Of a DNA stretch of 64,000 bases, positions 40,021 through 48,130 are shown piece after piece. The number at the start of each line of letters is the position of its first letter. Position 1 is the stretch's first letter. The notes below the pieces were generated by a model, which saw only the letters and a list, made by a program, of their open reading frames with translations, was not told the DNA's origin and searched no databases. The position numbers were made by a program, and so were the translations under genes. Location of the stretch: assembly GCF_000146065.2 (NCBI RefSeq), contig NC_020449.1, positions 1,116,001-1,180,000 of the forward strand. The letters run 5' to 3'. Source of the DNA: Candidatus Cloacimonas acidaminovorans str. Evry. Lineage in GTDB: Bacteria; Cloacimonadota; Cloacimonadia; Cloacimonadales; Cloacimonadaceae.

Positions 40021-40665
40021 CTACATAAAAGGGCGGACTTTTTTATGTAGTAGATAAGGGATTTTTTCTATAAAGGATACTGCTGATTTTTGTAAACTAA
40101 GCAAATCACCATCATTTTCAATAACTAAATCTACCATAAAACGCTTTTCCGTATCCGGCATCTGGTGTAGCATTCTTTGTTGGGCTTTGGTTCTGTCTTC
40201 TCCTCTTTTTTCCAAACGCATAAGTCGTGTTTCCAGAGAAGCACTTATCAATATAATATAATCAAAGCAATCCTGTAAATTTGCCTCAAAAAGAAGAGGA
40301 ACCTCAAAGCAGAGAGCTTCCTCATTACTTTGTTCCACTATCCTTTGAAAATCCTGTAATACAAGAGGATGTATTAAAGAATTTAAGTATTGGGTTTCCT
40401 GTTCACTGCTAAATACTACATCTGCTAAAATTTTACGATTAATTATACCTTTGCCATTATCTTCATTGGAAGGAGATAGAATAGCCGTAGAATAGCGTTT
40501 TATTAATGCTTCTTTGATTTCCGGGTCTTCCAAATGTTGATTGGCAACCACATCTGCAGAAATAACTTTCAAGCCATTAGCAGCCAGAAAATTGCAAAAA
40601 GCACTTTTGCCACTGCCGATATTTCCCGTTATACCTATAAGCAGAGGTTTTTTATTTTGTGACAT
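40021..40665 (-). CDS. coaE: Dephospho-CoA kinase
   Basis: A 214-aa P-loop kinase for the last step of CoA synthesis. GITGNIGSGKSAFC (Walker A) lies at residues 11-24, followed by SADVVANQHLEDPEIK with the conserved Asp, the LADVVFSS and LIHPLV block, and EVPLLFEA near the CoA-binding site. Its C-terminus and stop overlap the dispersed palindrome module. It overlaps cdaA by 14 bp and is the last gene of a six-gene operon (exbB, exbD, tonB, folP, cdaA, coaE). Confidence 0.95.
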   Translation of the reverse strand: MSQNKKPLLIGITGNIGSGKSAFCNFLAANGLKVISADVVANQHLEDPEIKEALIKRYSTAILSPSNEDNGKGIINRKILADVVFSSEQETQYLNSLIHPLVLQDFQRIVEQSNEEALCFEVPLLFEANLQDCFDYIILISASLETRLMRLEKRGEDRTKAQQRMLHQMPDTEKRFMVDLVIENDGDLLSLQKSAVSFIEKIPYLLHKKVRPFM

Positions 40666-41398
40666 CGGTTAAAATTTGTAGAAGTTCTTCAAAAGCAACA
40701 TTGGTTTGTATTTTTCCCGCTTTGGCTACAGAAACCTGACCTGTTTGTTCGGAAACAATAATGGCAATAGCATCGCTTATTTCTGTTATTCCAATACCGG
40801 CAAGATGCCTAGTGCCAAATTTACGCACATATTCTGCCTTTTTAGATAGTGGCAAAACTACTTTAGCAGCCATAATGCGTTGGTCTCGAATAATAATAGC
40901 TCCATCATGCAACACACTTTTAGGATTGAAAATAGTAAGGATCAATCGCATAGACACAATAGCATCAATGGGTTCACCGCTATAAATATATTCATGCAGT
41001 TTCCTTTTATTTTCCAACACAATCAGAGCCCCTATTTTACGGAAACTCATTGAAGAAACAGCATCTATCAGAGGAGTATAAAGCGATGATTTTTCCTGTT
41101 TGCTAAAGACCTTGCTTAGTTCCCGGGGCAGGTTCAAGCGAGCTAAAATAGAACGCAATTCCGGTTGAAACAAAATAACGACAGCAATGAACCAATAATT
41201 GCGAATGGCACTTAAAAGTGAACCAACCATCTTCAAATTGAAGATAACGGCTAAAATATAGAGAACAACTACAAACAGCAGACCCCATAAAACCTGATAG
41301 CCACCTGATTTACGCACAATCAATAGTGCCTGGTAAATCAGAAAAGCAATAATAAGGATATCTACTATATCTTTAAAGCGAGGAATTAAAAATTCCAT
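40652..41398 (-). CDS. cdaA: Diadenylate cyclase (c-di-AMP synthase, CdaA type)
   Basis: A 248-aa membrane-bound diadenylate cyclase. Three N-terminal TM helices (about 10-80, DIVDILIIAFLIYQALLIV and IRNYWFIAVVILFQPELR) precede the DisA_N/DAC catalytic domain. Catalytic motifs are DGAIIIRD (DGA) and GTRHLAGIGITEISDA (RHR-like). This makes c-di-AMP, which controls osmolyte and potassium balance and cell-wall stress. No CdaR gene is adjacent. FolP-CdaA adjacency is a common FCB arrangement (known from Bacteroidetes). It overlaps coaE by 14 bp. Confidence 0.95.
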   Translation of the reverse strand: MEFLIPRFKDIVDILIIAFLIYQALLIVRKSGGYQVLWGLLFVVVLYILAVIFNLKMVGSLLSAIRNYWFIAVVILFQPELRSILARLNLPRELSKVFSKQEKSSLYTPLIDAVSSMSFRKIGALIVLENKRKLHEYIYSGEPIDAIVSMRLILTIFNPKSVLHDGAIIIRDQRIMAAKVVLPLSKKAEYVRKFGTRHLAGIGITEISDAIAIIVSEQTGQVSVAKAGKIQTNVAFEELLQILTDVTK

Positions 41399-42232
41399 TT
41401 AGTCCCTTTGCGCTTTGGCAATAGCAGTTAAGACCTCAAAAAACTGCCTATGCAAAAGAACATCATGAACACGCAAAATGTCAATTTCTTCACAAGCAGA
41501 AACGAAAGCTGCTGCAAGGCATCCTCCTATGCGTTGTGCAGGCGACGAAGGTGAAATTTTGTCTATAAAGCTCTTTCTGCTAGCACCTACCACAAGCGGT
41601 AAGCCAAATTCCTTAAATGTTCTCAGATTGCCAAGAATAGTTAAATTATGTTCCAGGTTTTTGCCAAATCCAATACCGGGATCAAGCATTATGTTTTCCC
41701 TTAAAATCCCTTTGGCAAGACAAAAATCAATACGCTCTTGAAAGAAATCCTTTATTTCAACAAGCACATCCTGATAAACAGGATTTATTTGCATTGTGTG
41801 CGGAGTTCCCTGCATATGCATTAAAATAATTTTTACCTCAGGATTTGTTGATAAAAGCTCTGCCAAAGCTGGATCGGTTCTAAGAGCCGAAATATCATTG
41901 ATAATAGAAGCGCCAAGCTCTATTGCTTTTTCAGCAACTGTTGCCTCCTGAGTATCAACTGAAAAAGTTACTTTAGGATATTTTTCTTTTAAAGAGCTTA
42001 GAATGGGGATTATTCTTTGTTCTTGTATCTCTGCAGGAACTGGTAAAGAACCAGGACGAGTTGATTCTGCTCCAATATCAATTATTTCTGCTCCTTCAGC
42101 AATCATTACCTCAGTATGTTTAATAGCTAATTCTCTGTCCAAGAATTGTGCTCCGTCCGAAAAAGAATCCTCAGTAACATTCAGAATACCCATTAAAACA
42201 GGTGTCCGTTCCGGAAAGCAATATTTATTCAT
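41399..42232 (-). CDS. folP: Dihydropteroate synthase
   Basis: 277 aa from the ATG at 42232. It condenses p-aminobenzoate with 6-hydroxymethyl-dihydropterin pyrophosphate in folate synthesis. Motifs are PVLMGILNVTEDSFSDG (pterin-binding), DIGAESTRPGS, INDISAL, LMHMQGTP, DPGIGFGKN and VGASRKSFI. The start is MNKYCFPERT, because the longer open frame to 42295 overlaps the tonB gene extensively and shows no conserved sequence. It overlaps the tonB end by 8 bp and abuts cdaA. Confidence 0.96.
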   Translation of the reverse strand: MNKYCFPERTPVLMGILNVTEDSFSDGAQFLDRELAIKHTEVMIAEGAEIIDIGAESTRPGSLPVPAEIQEQRIIPILSSLKEKYPKVTFSVDTQEATVAEKAIELGASIINDISALRTDPALAELLSTNPEVKIILMHMQGTPHTMQINPVYQDVLVEIKDFFQERIDFCLAKGILRENIMLDPGIGFGKNLEHNLTILGNLRTFKEFGLPLVVGASRKSFIDKISPSSPAQRIGGCLAAAFVSACEEIDILRVHDVLLHRQFFEVLTAIAKAQRD

Positions 42233-42947
42233 TGATAACAAACCTGCAACGCAAACGATAAAGTTGTTTGGGATTATAAGTTCCTTTAAAACCAAACTTC
42301 CAGGAAGGCATCACTTTTCTCACTGCTTCGGCATAAGTTGCGCTGGTATAAGAAAGTATATTTACACTGCTCATATCTACTGTGCCTTTAGGAGTAAGCT
42401 TAAATTCCAGATAGACCTCACCCTCTTCAGTAGGATTTATTTGAGGTTTGGTTTGGCTGATTATATATGCTTCTCCTCCACCTTCTTCCAGGGAAGAAGA
42501 AAAGCCGAAATTACCGCCTGTTATGGTTCCGGGTACTTCTTTCAAGGCATTGGAATTTCTATTATGAGGAAAGCTGGAAGGAATTGTTGTTTTAGCATTA
42601 TCCTGAGGTAACACATTTAACGGCATAGCAATAGCAGGTTCACTATCACCTATACTTACAGGATTTCCATTAACGGCATTTATTTCTTTTTTTCCGGAAA
42701 TTCCTGCCGGTTTAGTTATTCCTTCAGTTCCGGGAATATTGTTACCCATAGTTATTTCTTCCAGTTTATTAGCCGTATGCGTTTCAATCACGGTAGTCCT
42801 ATCTAAGGGTTCCCATTCAAAAGTATACCATTTTTCCGGAACATAAGGTTGGATAACATAGAAGGCAAAAAGAATAAACAACAACAGGTGAAATGCTACA
42901 GAGATGAAATAGCCGTTGAAAAGTTTGGAAAATTGAAAACGGCGCAC
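42225..42947 (-). CDS. tonB: TonB-like energy transducer
   Basis: A 240-aa inner-membrane protein: short cytoplasmic N-terminus, one TM helix (about 14-33, FISVAFHLLLFILFAFYVI), a variable periplasmic spacer, and a C-terminal TonB domain (about 170-240: EEGEVYLEFKLTPKGTVDMS, PSWKFGFKGTYNP, LRCRFVINE). It should transmit proton-motive force from ExbB/ExbD to outer-membrane receptors. The spacer has fewer Pro-Lys/Pro-Glu repeats than classical TonB. It could equally be a TolA analogue. Confidence 0.8.
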   Translation of the reverse strand: MRRFQFSKLFNGYFISVAFHLLLFILFAFYVIQPYVPEKWYTFEWEPLDRTTVIETHTANKLEEITMGNNIPGTEGITKPAGISGKKEINAVNGNPVSIGDSEPAIAMPLNVLPQDNAKTTIPSSFPHNRNSNALKEVPGTITGGNFGFSSSLEEGGGEAYIISQTKPQINPTEEGEVYLEFKLTPKGTVDMSSVNILSYTSATYAEAVRKVMPSWKFGFKGTYNPKQLYRLRCRFVINE

Positions 42948-43351
42948 TATTTTTTCTCCAGAACGGTTGTGGCAACAAAGATTCTTTCATAGCCGGAATT
43001 ACGGACAATATCCATTAAATTTATTAGTTTTTGCACCGGAACTTGTTTTTCAACAGCAATGCGCACAACTTGCTCAGGATTTTGGTACTTTTGCTGAAGG
43101 ACTGTTTCCAGTTCTTTAATTTCTATGGGCTTATCCATAAAATACAGGCGTCCGTCATTATAATATGTAATTAACAGAGTTTGATAACTTTGCCTGACAG
43201 CAGTAGAAGAACCAGGAAGCTTAATCGGCAAGCCCGTTTGGCTTACGAAGTTTGAAGCAATCAGTAAAAACAGCAAGAGAAGGAAGATAACATCGGTCAT
43301 TGAAATAAGCATTGTTGTAGAAATTCGCTGTTTGGAAACACGCAGTTTCAT
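42947..43351 (-). CDS. exbD: ExbD/TolR-family biopolymer transport protein
   Basis: 134 aa with one N-terminal TM helix (about 13-32, TTMLISMTDVIFLLLLFLLI). The conserved TM Asp (MTDVIFLLL) drives proton-coupled motion, and a periplasmic domain follows. It overlaps ExbB (4 bp) and TonB (1 bp). It is the stator partner of ExbB in energising TonB-dependent uptake, or Tol-Pal function. Confidence 0.88.
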   Translation of the reverse strand: MKLRVSKQRISTTMLISMTDVIFLLLLFLLIASNFVSQTGLPIKLPGSSTAVRQSYQTLLITYYNDGRLYFMDKPIEIKELETVLQQKYQNPEQVVRIAVEKQVPVQKLINLMDIVRNSGYERIFVATTVLEKK

Positions 43352-43974
43352 AGTTTACCTTGTTTTAACTTCTTATATTTAATGATATATTCCACTGCAT
43401 TTTCTTGCATATCTTTCACGATATTTTCCAATTTTTGCACCAGATCGTTGTAAAAAATGATTGTCGCAATACCTACAATTAAACCCCCTACAGTAGTTAA
43501 TAAAGCAACCCAGATTCCACCTGCCAGCATAGAAATATCAACTCCGCTTTGACTGGCTGCCTGAATTTTCATAAAAACATTCACCATCCCTATAACAGTG
43601 CCCAAAAATCCAATCAAAGGCGCAATTGCCGCAAAAGTGGAAAGCCAACCCAGCCCTTTTTCCAAACGATGCAATTCCAAATTTGCCGTGGCTTCCATAC
43701 TCTGGTTAATTAAATCCAAATCGTCGCTTTCGTTGTTGAATAGTTTATCCAGCATCAGTCCCATAGGACATTCACTCTTATGCATATTTATAAGAGCGCG
43801 GATATTTTCCAGTTTATCCTGCGATTTAAGAGACAGCTGAAGTTTATTGTTAGATAGGCGTACTTTTCTGAATTGACGGTATTTTTCAATTATGATGCCG
43901 ATGCTGATTACGGAAATAACCGTAAGCACATACATCAGGAATCCACCTTTCACGATTAAATCTAAGATAGACAT
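43348..43974 (-). CDS. exbB: ExbB/TolQ/MotA-family proton channel protein
   Basis: 208 aa with three TM helices: near 5-30 (VKGGFLMYVLTVISVISIGIIIEK), ~112-140 (TFAAIAPLIGFLGTVIGMVNVF) and ~150-180 (ISMLAGGIWVALLTTVGGLIVGI). The LIGFLGTVIGM and TTVGGLIVGIA segments are the ExbB/TolQ signature. First gene of the exbB-exbD-tonB-folP-cdaA-coaE unit. The precise Exb or Tol role is not separable here. Confidence 0.88.
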   Translation of the reverse strand: MSILDLIVKGGFLMYVLTVISVISIGIIIEKYRQFRKVRLSNNKLQLSLKSQDKLENIRALINMHKSECPMGLMLDKLFNNESDDLDLINQSMEATANLELHRLEKGLGWLSTFAAIAPLIGFLGTVIGMVNVFMKIQAASQSGVDISMLAGGIWVALLTTVGGLIVGIATIIFYNDLVQKLENIVKDMQENAVEYIIKYKKLKQGKL

Positions 43975-44010
43975 TTAACCTCGCGTATTATTTTTTCTCT
44001 TATAACCTTA

Positions 44011-44045
44011 ACTGCTGTAGCATCCATAAGGATACTACAGCAGTT
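44011..44045. terminator. 15-bp hairpin between serC and exbB
   Basis: Stem ACTGCTGTAGCATCC / GGATACTACAGCAGT with a 5-nt loop. On the minus strand the single mismatch becomes a G-U wobble, so the stem is intact in the serC transcript. No T-run follows on that strand; a short TTTTT lies on the plus side. It is a likely terminator or processing stem for serC. Confidence 0.6.
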
Positions 44046-44075
44046 TTTAATAGTCAGGGTCTTTTCAAGTATGAA

Positions 44076-45161
44076 TTATCCATTCTGTTTTTGGAAATTT
44101 TTCATAAATTCAGCCAAATCGTAAGCAGCATTAAGAGGAAGCGCATTATAACAGGAAGCTCGGCATCCACCTACATCACGATGACCTTTCAGACCAATCA
44201 TTCCATTCTTTTTAGCTTCGCTAATAAAAAGATTTTCCAGTTCTTCGCTGGGAAGGCGGAAAGTGATATTCATCAAAGAACGGTCTTCCGGCACAACAGT
44301 TCCTCTATAGAAACCATTGGAGGCATCAATAACATCGTAAATGTATTTTGCCTTAGCTTTGTTATTTTCTTCAATTTTGGCAAGTCCACCATAGTTCTCA
44401 ATCCATTTTAAAACTAAACCAATCATATAGATAGTGAAACAGGGAGGGGTATTATACAAACTGCCGTTTTTAGAATGTAACTGATAGTCCAGCATTGATG
44501 GCAGATTTGTAGCTCCTGTAGCCAAAAAGTCCTTCTTCACCAAAATAACAGCACAGCCGGCAGGACCAATATTTTTCTGTGCTCCGGCATAAATAAAGCT
44601 GTATTTGTTGATATCAATTGGTTTGCTCATAAAATTGGAGCTCATATCTGCAATCAAAGGAACATCTTTCGGAACATCAGGGTCTATTTTCCATTCAGTG
44701 CCATAAATCGTATTGTTTGTAGTAATGTGAAGATAGGCAGGATTATCGGAAAGCTGATAGGTTTTGGGAATGTAACTGAAACTTTTATCTTCCGAACTGG
44801 CAGCAATATGCACTGGTTTACCCAATTTTTTAACTTCCGCCATTGCTTTTTTGCTCCACACACCGGTATGAATGAAGTTTGCAATTTTACCTTCCGGCAG
44901 AAAGTTCATTGGAATCATCACGAATTGCAAACTTGCACCTCCATGCAGAAAAAGCACATCCCAGTCATCACCAAGACCATAAATTCGTTTTGCAGCATCT
45001 CTGGCTTCATTGATAATGGCTTCATACTCTTTACTGCGATGGCTCATTTCCATAACGGAAAGTCCCATCCCTTTGTAATTAACAAGATCTGCCTGTGCTT
45101 CTCTAAGCACTTCTTCAGGCAGAACTGCAGGACCAGCGTTAAAGTTATGTACGCGTTCCAT
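44076..45161 (-). CDS. serC: Phosphoserine aminotransferase
   Basis: A 361-aa PLP enzyme (class V aminotransferase fold) that makes phosphoserine from 3-phosphohydroxypyruvate and glutamate in serine synthesis and pyridoxine metabolism. Signatures are HNFNAGPAVLPEEVL, LFLHGGASLQFVMIPMNFL, FIYAGAQKNIGPAG with the PLP lysine, and a C-terminal GHRDVGGCRASCYNALP. RBS AGGAGG precedes the ATG by 6-8 nt. Monocistronic, flanked by the 44011 hairpin and maf. Confidence 0.97.
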   Translation of the reverse strand: MERVHNFNAGPAVLPEEVLREAQADLVNYKGMGLSVMEMSHRSKEYEAIINEARDAAKRIYGLGDDWDVLFLHGGASLQFVMIPMNFLPEGKIANFIHTGVWSKKAMAEVKKLGKPVHIAASSEDKSFSYIPKTYQLSDNPAYLHITTNNTIYGTEWKIDPDVPKDVPLIADMSSNFMSKPIDINKYSFIYAGAQKNIGPAGCAVILVKKDFLATGATNLPSMLDYQLHSKNGSLYNTPPCFTIYMIGLVLKWIENYGGLAKIEENNKAKAKYIYDVIDASNGFYRGTVVPEDRSLMNITFRLPSEELENLFISEAKKNGMIGLKGHRDVGGCRASCYNALPLNAAYDLAEFMKNFQKQNG

Positions 45162-45256
45162 TTGTATCCTCCTGGATATATATTTTCAATTTAAAACAAG
45201 TTTTTCTAATACCACCCTTTTAGGCAAGACATTTTTTTTGTAAATAGAGAAATGTA

Positions 45257-45262
45257 TTGACT
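45257..45262 (+). promoter_or_regulatory. Possible -35 of the maf operon
   Basis: TTGACT, 39 nt upstream of the ATG, with no recognisable -10. Supported only by the recurrence of TTGAC(A/T) upstream of leading genes. Confidence 0.3.
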
Positions 45263-45300
45263 TAAAACCGCTTTTTTATTCTCTGTGACAAAGGTTTAAT

Positions 45301-45897
45301 ATGATGATACACGAATTGTTACGCCATAAAAAAGTAATCCTTGCCTCTGTTTCACCAAGGAGAAAGGAACTTTTTTCGCTTTTGGGAATTTCCTTTGAAG
45401 CCATTCCCGCAAAAATTGAAGAACCCATTAATAGTGAAGCACCGCAAACTCAGACAATGCAAAATGCTCTACGAAAAGCTCAACTTGTTAAGGATAAAGT
45501 AGATAAAGATGCCTTAGTTGTTTCTGCCGATACTATAGTAGTTTTGGATAATCACATTTTAGGCAAGCCCGCAGATACTGAAGAAGCAGGAAACTATTTA
45601 AGATTACTTTCGGGACGCACACATAGTGTTTTTACCGGTATCTGTGTTTACTATAATGAAATTGCTAACATTAATTATGAGCAGACATTTGTGACTTTTG
45701 CAGAGCTGTCGGAAACCGAAATTGATTCTTATTTGGCAACGGGAGAACCTTTAGATAAAGCAGGTGCTTATGGAATTCAGGGTTTTGGTGCACAATTTGT
45801 AACAAAAGTGGAAGGATGCTATTTCAATGTTATGGGCTTTCCCATCCGCTTATTTTATGAAATGCTGAAAACAATCTTAGTTGAGGAAGAACAGTGA
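45301..45897 (+). CDS. maf: Maf-family nucleoside-triphosphate pyrophosphatase
   Basis: A 198-aa house-cleaning pyrophosphatase that hydrolyses modified or non-canonical dNTPs (family also called septum formation inhibitor Maf). Motifs are ASVSPRRKELFSLLG, VSADTIVVLD with the conserved DT, and the GKPADTEEAGNYLRLLSGRTH block; DKAGAYGIQGFG is the C-terminal signature. Start at ATG 45301 or 45304 (double Met). Its stop overlaps the GTG start of the amidohydrolase, so the genes are coupled. Confidence 0.94.
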   Translation: MMIHELLRHKKVILASVSPRRKELFSLLGISFEAIPAKIEEPINSEAPQTQTMQNALRKAQLVKDKVDKDALVVSADTIVVLDNHILGKPADTEEAGNYLRLLSGRTHSVFTGICVYYNEIANINYEQTFVTFAELSETEIDSYLATGEPLDKAGAYGIQGFGAQFVTKVEGCYFNVMGFPIRLFYEMLKTILVEEEQ

Positions 45898-47357
45898 AAA
45901 TATTAGCTAATCTCTATCTCTGGCTGAATGGTAAATTTACAGAAGAAACCCATTCCTTATTAGTAGACAAGGGAATAATTATTGAACATCTACCCTATCC
46001 TGTTCCGGAACAGTATAAAAATATTTTTCAACAGGATTTTAACGGTGCTTATGCTTATCCCGGTTTTATTGATACTCACACTCACAGCTTTGAAGGTGGT
46101 TTATATTGCTCAGGTGTAGATTTATCTAAAGTTAAAAACATTGCTGAGGTTCTGGAATTGCTCTCTGCTGAAAATGCCAAAAAGACAAAAGAGGAAATTA
46201 TTTTTGCCTGGCAAATGGATGAAACCTTATTGCAGGAAAAGCGTTTTCCCACAGTTCAAGAACTGGATTCGGCTGTTCCCGATAAAGCATTACTCTTAAG
46301 AAGAATTGATGGTCATTCCTGTATGCTCAATTCTTTTGCGCGTAAGCAGATTAAAGAGTTAAATACAAAAAATGAAGTTTTAAAGGGAGCAGAAAACGAT
46401 CGGGCAGTCCGCCATTTTCATAGTTGCTTAACGGATGAGGAGATTATAGAAGCTTATCAGGTATCCGCAAAAATTGGCTTGCAGGGTGGCTTTACTTCTT
46501 TGCATACGATGATTGGTGACGCTCATAACAGCATTACTCACTATGAGCTTATCAGAGATAATCTGGATAAATTCCCTCTGCGTTTTATCCTCTATCCTCA
46601 ATCCTTTAATATTAGTGCAGCTTTGGATGCAGGAGCCAAAAGAATCGGAGGTTGTATTTTAGCTGATGGCTCCATCGGTTCTGAAACTGCAGCTATTTCT
46701 GAACCCTATTTAAACGGTAATTCCAGAGGAATTCTCTATCAGAGTGACGAATTCTGGCAAAAATTTATTAGCGAAGCAAGTAAACATCATCTGCAGGTAG
46801 CAGTTCACTGTATCGGAGATAGAGCTATTCGGCAGATCAATAATGTTTATAAAAATATCTCTGCTACTGAAGAATTACGCTGTGAGCTAATTCATTGTGA
46901 ACTAACGGATGATGAATTAATTGGGGAAATTGCTGTTTCTAAAGCAGTGCCTGTTATGCAACCCAATTTTGACCTTTTATGGGGTGGAGAAAATGGTTTT
47001 TATGCCCAAAAATTAGGCATCAAGCGTAGTCAAATAATGAATCGCTTTGCCACAATACTCCAAGCTGGAATTACTATTACCGGAGGTTCCGATTGGTATG
47101 TAACCCCGTTAAATGCAATGCAGTCAATAAATGCAGCAATCAATCATCATAATCCGCAGGAGCGTTTAAGTCTTACTCAGGCAATTGATATTTACACCAA
47201 AAATGCTGCCTGGCTGAACTTTGAAGAAAACATTACCGGACAAATTAAAACTGGCTTTCAAGCTGATTTATCTATTTATTCCCTTCCGCTGGAAACTGAA
47301 ACATCTCAATTGCGTTATGTTATTAGAGAAGGAGAAATAGAATATGCGGAAAGATAA
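45894..47357 (+). CDS. Amidohydrolase (YtcJ-like, composite amidohydrolase domain)
   Basis: A 487-aa metal-dependent amidohydrolase. Metal motif HTHSFEGGLYC (HxH) lies near residue 62 in the PGFIDTHTH block. AVHCIGDRAIRQI and LIHCELTDDE supply further ligands, and GGSDWYVTPLNAMQS a late Asp. It is in the cytoplasmic YtcJ-type family known to hydrolyse varied amides or N-acyl compounds, physiological substrate unknown. GTG start. It overlaps the next gene by 14 bp. Confidence 0.82.
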   Translation: MKILANLYLWLNGKFTEETHSLLVDKGIIIEHLPYPVPEQYKNIFQQDFNGAYAYPGFIDTHTHSFEGGLYCSGVDLSKVKNIAEVLELLSAENAKKTKEEIIFAWQMDETLLQEKRFPTVQELDSAVPDKALLLRRIDGHSCMLNSFARKQIKELNTKNEVLKGAENDRAVRHFHSCLTDEEIIEAYQVSAKIGLQGGFTSLHTMIGDAHNSITHYELIRDNLDKFPLRFILYPQSFNISAALDAGAKRIGGCILADGSIGSETAAISEPYLNGNSRGILYQSDEFWQKFISEASKHHLQVAVHCIGDRAIRQINNVYKNISATEELRCELIHCELTDDELIGEIAVSKAVPVMQPNFDLLWGGENGFYAQKLGIKRSQIMNRFATILQAGITITGGSDWYVTPLNAMQSINAAINHHNPQERLSLTQAIDIYTKNAAWLNFEENITGQIKTGFQADLSIYSLPLETETSQLRYVIREGEIEYAER

Positions 47358-47925
47358 TACCAACCTGAAAGTTATAGATATTAAACAGGTTATTTCTCTG
47401 GAACTAAATCAACATCCGGAACTAAAACTAATTGATATCTATAAACTTGTCTTTCAAGCATATTTGGGTCCTGCGCATTTGCTTGCCGACACTAATGACT
47501 CAGCTAAAAAAATTATGACAGAAATACTCTTGCATCCCGAACCTTATAAGCCATTAAAACAGGACATCGGTTCCCAACATGGTTTTTTCCGTTTAAGTTT
47601 AGATTTTCTGGTCCCTGTTTTACAGCTGAAAAAAGAAAAAGCAATCAGCGAACTTTATCGTAAAAGCTTCCTTTTAGCAGAACTTATGCAAGAATCCGTT
47701 TTGGATTTTACTTATAATTTGGATATAACTAAGCTCTGGAAAGAAACTATTCCTGTTATTCAACAGCTGATAGTATTTGATCTTAACGAATGGCAGCAAG
47801 TTAATACCATTGCTGAAAGCAAAGCTATTCCAAGACATTCACAGCAATACAAAACTCTTTATAACCCCAAATACCGAGTGCTGAAATATCAATTTTATGA
47901 TGATATAGAGAAATTACTGCAATGA
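47344..47925 (+). CDS. Conserved-looking protein of unknown function
   Basis: A 193-aa soluble protein with no signal peptide or TM helix. Visible: a helical N-terminus (LKLIDIYKLVFQAYLGPAHL, a 'Y-K-L-x-x-Q-x-x-L-G-P-x-H' phrase), SQHGFFRLSLDFLVPVLQL and a C-terminal PKYRVLKYQFYDD. The isolated histidine and charged residues could be catalytic, but I recognise no enzyme family. It is translationally coupled to the amidohydrolase (14-bp overlap), so a role related to amide or peptide degradation is plausible. Ordinary composition, so no sign of transfer. Confidence 0.7.
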   Translation: MRKDNTNLKVIDIKQVISLELNQHPELKLIDIYKLVFQAYLGPAHLLADTNDSAKKIMTEILLHPEPYKPLKQDIGSQHGFFRLSLDFLVPVLQLKKEKAISELYRKSFLLAELMQESVLDFTYNLDITKLWKETIPVIQQLIVFDLNEWQQVNTIAESKAIPRHSQQYKTLYNPKYRVLKYQFYDDIEKLLQ

Positions 47926-47996
47926 ATTTTAGTGAATATAGCGCTATTACTGAAAAGAATAACGAATTACATAGTTATAGTTTGCATAATCTTTTT

Positions 47997-48064
47997 GTCA
48001 TTCCTGTGCAGACAGGAATCCAAACAATTATTTATACAAAGAGCATTGCCAATATGAATATTAT
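47997..48064. repeat. ATTCCTG/CAGGAAT palindrome with conserved tail, copy 2
   Basis: GTCATTCCTGTGCAGACAGG begins a hairpin, followed ~45 nt later by CATTGCCAATATGAATATTA. The same palindrome plus tail is found at 56139-56208, and the tail with a weaker palindrome at 61001-61078. Confidence 0.72.
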
Positions 48065-48130
48065 GGCAGTTAACTTTTTTCGCAATTGCAACTCGCAATT
48101 TGCCATCCCAAAATCAGGAGTAAATATATT

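Noticed and set aside
42003-42611. 202-codon plus-strand frame across folP and tonB
   Set aside because: Shadow of two genes with strong family motifs on the other strand.
48086-48130. Longer start for GltX
   Set aside because: The conserved GluRS N-terminus starts at 48131 (MNKIRVRFAPSPTG), with CAGGAG before it.
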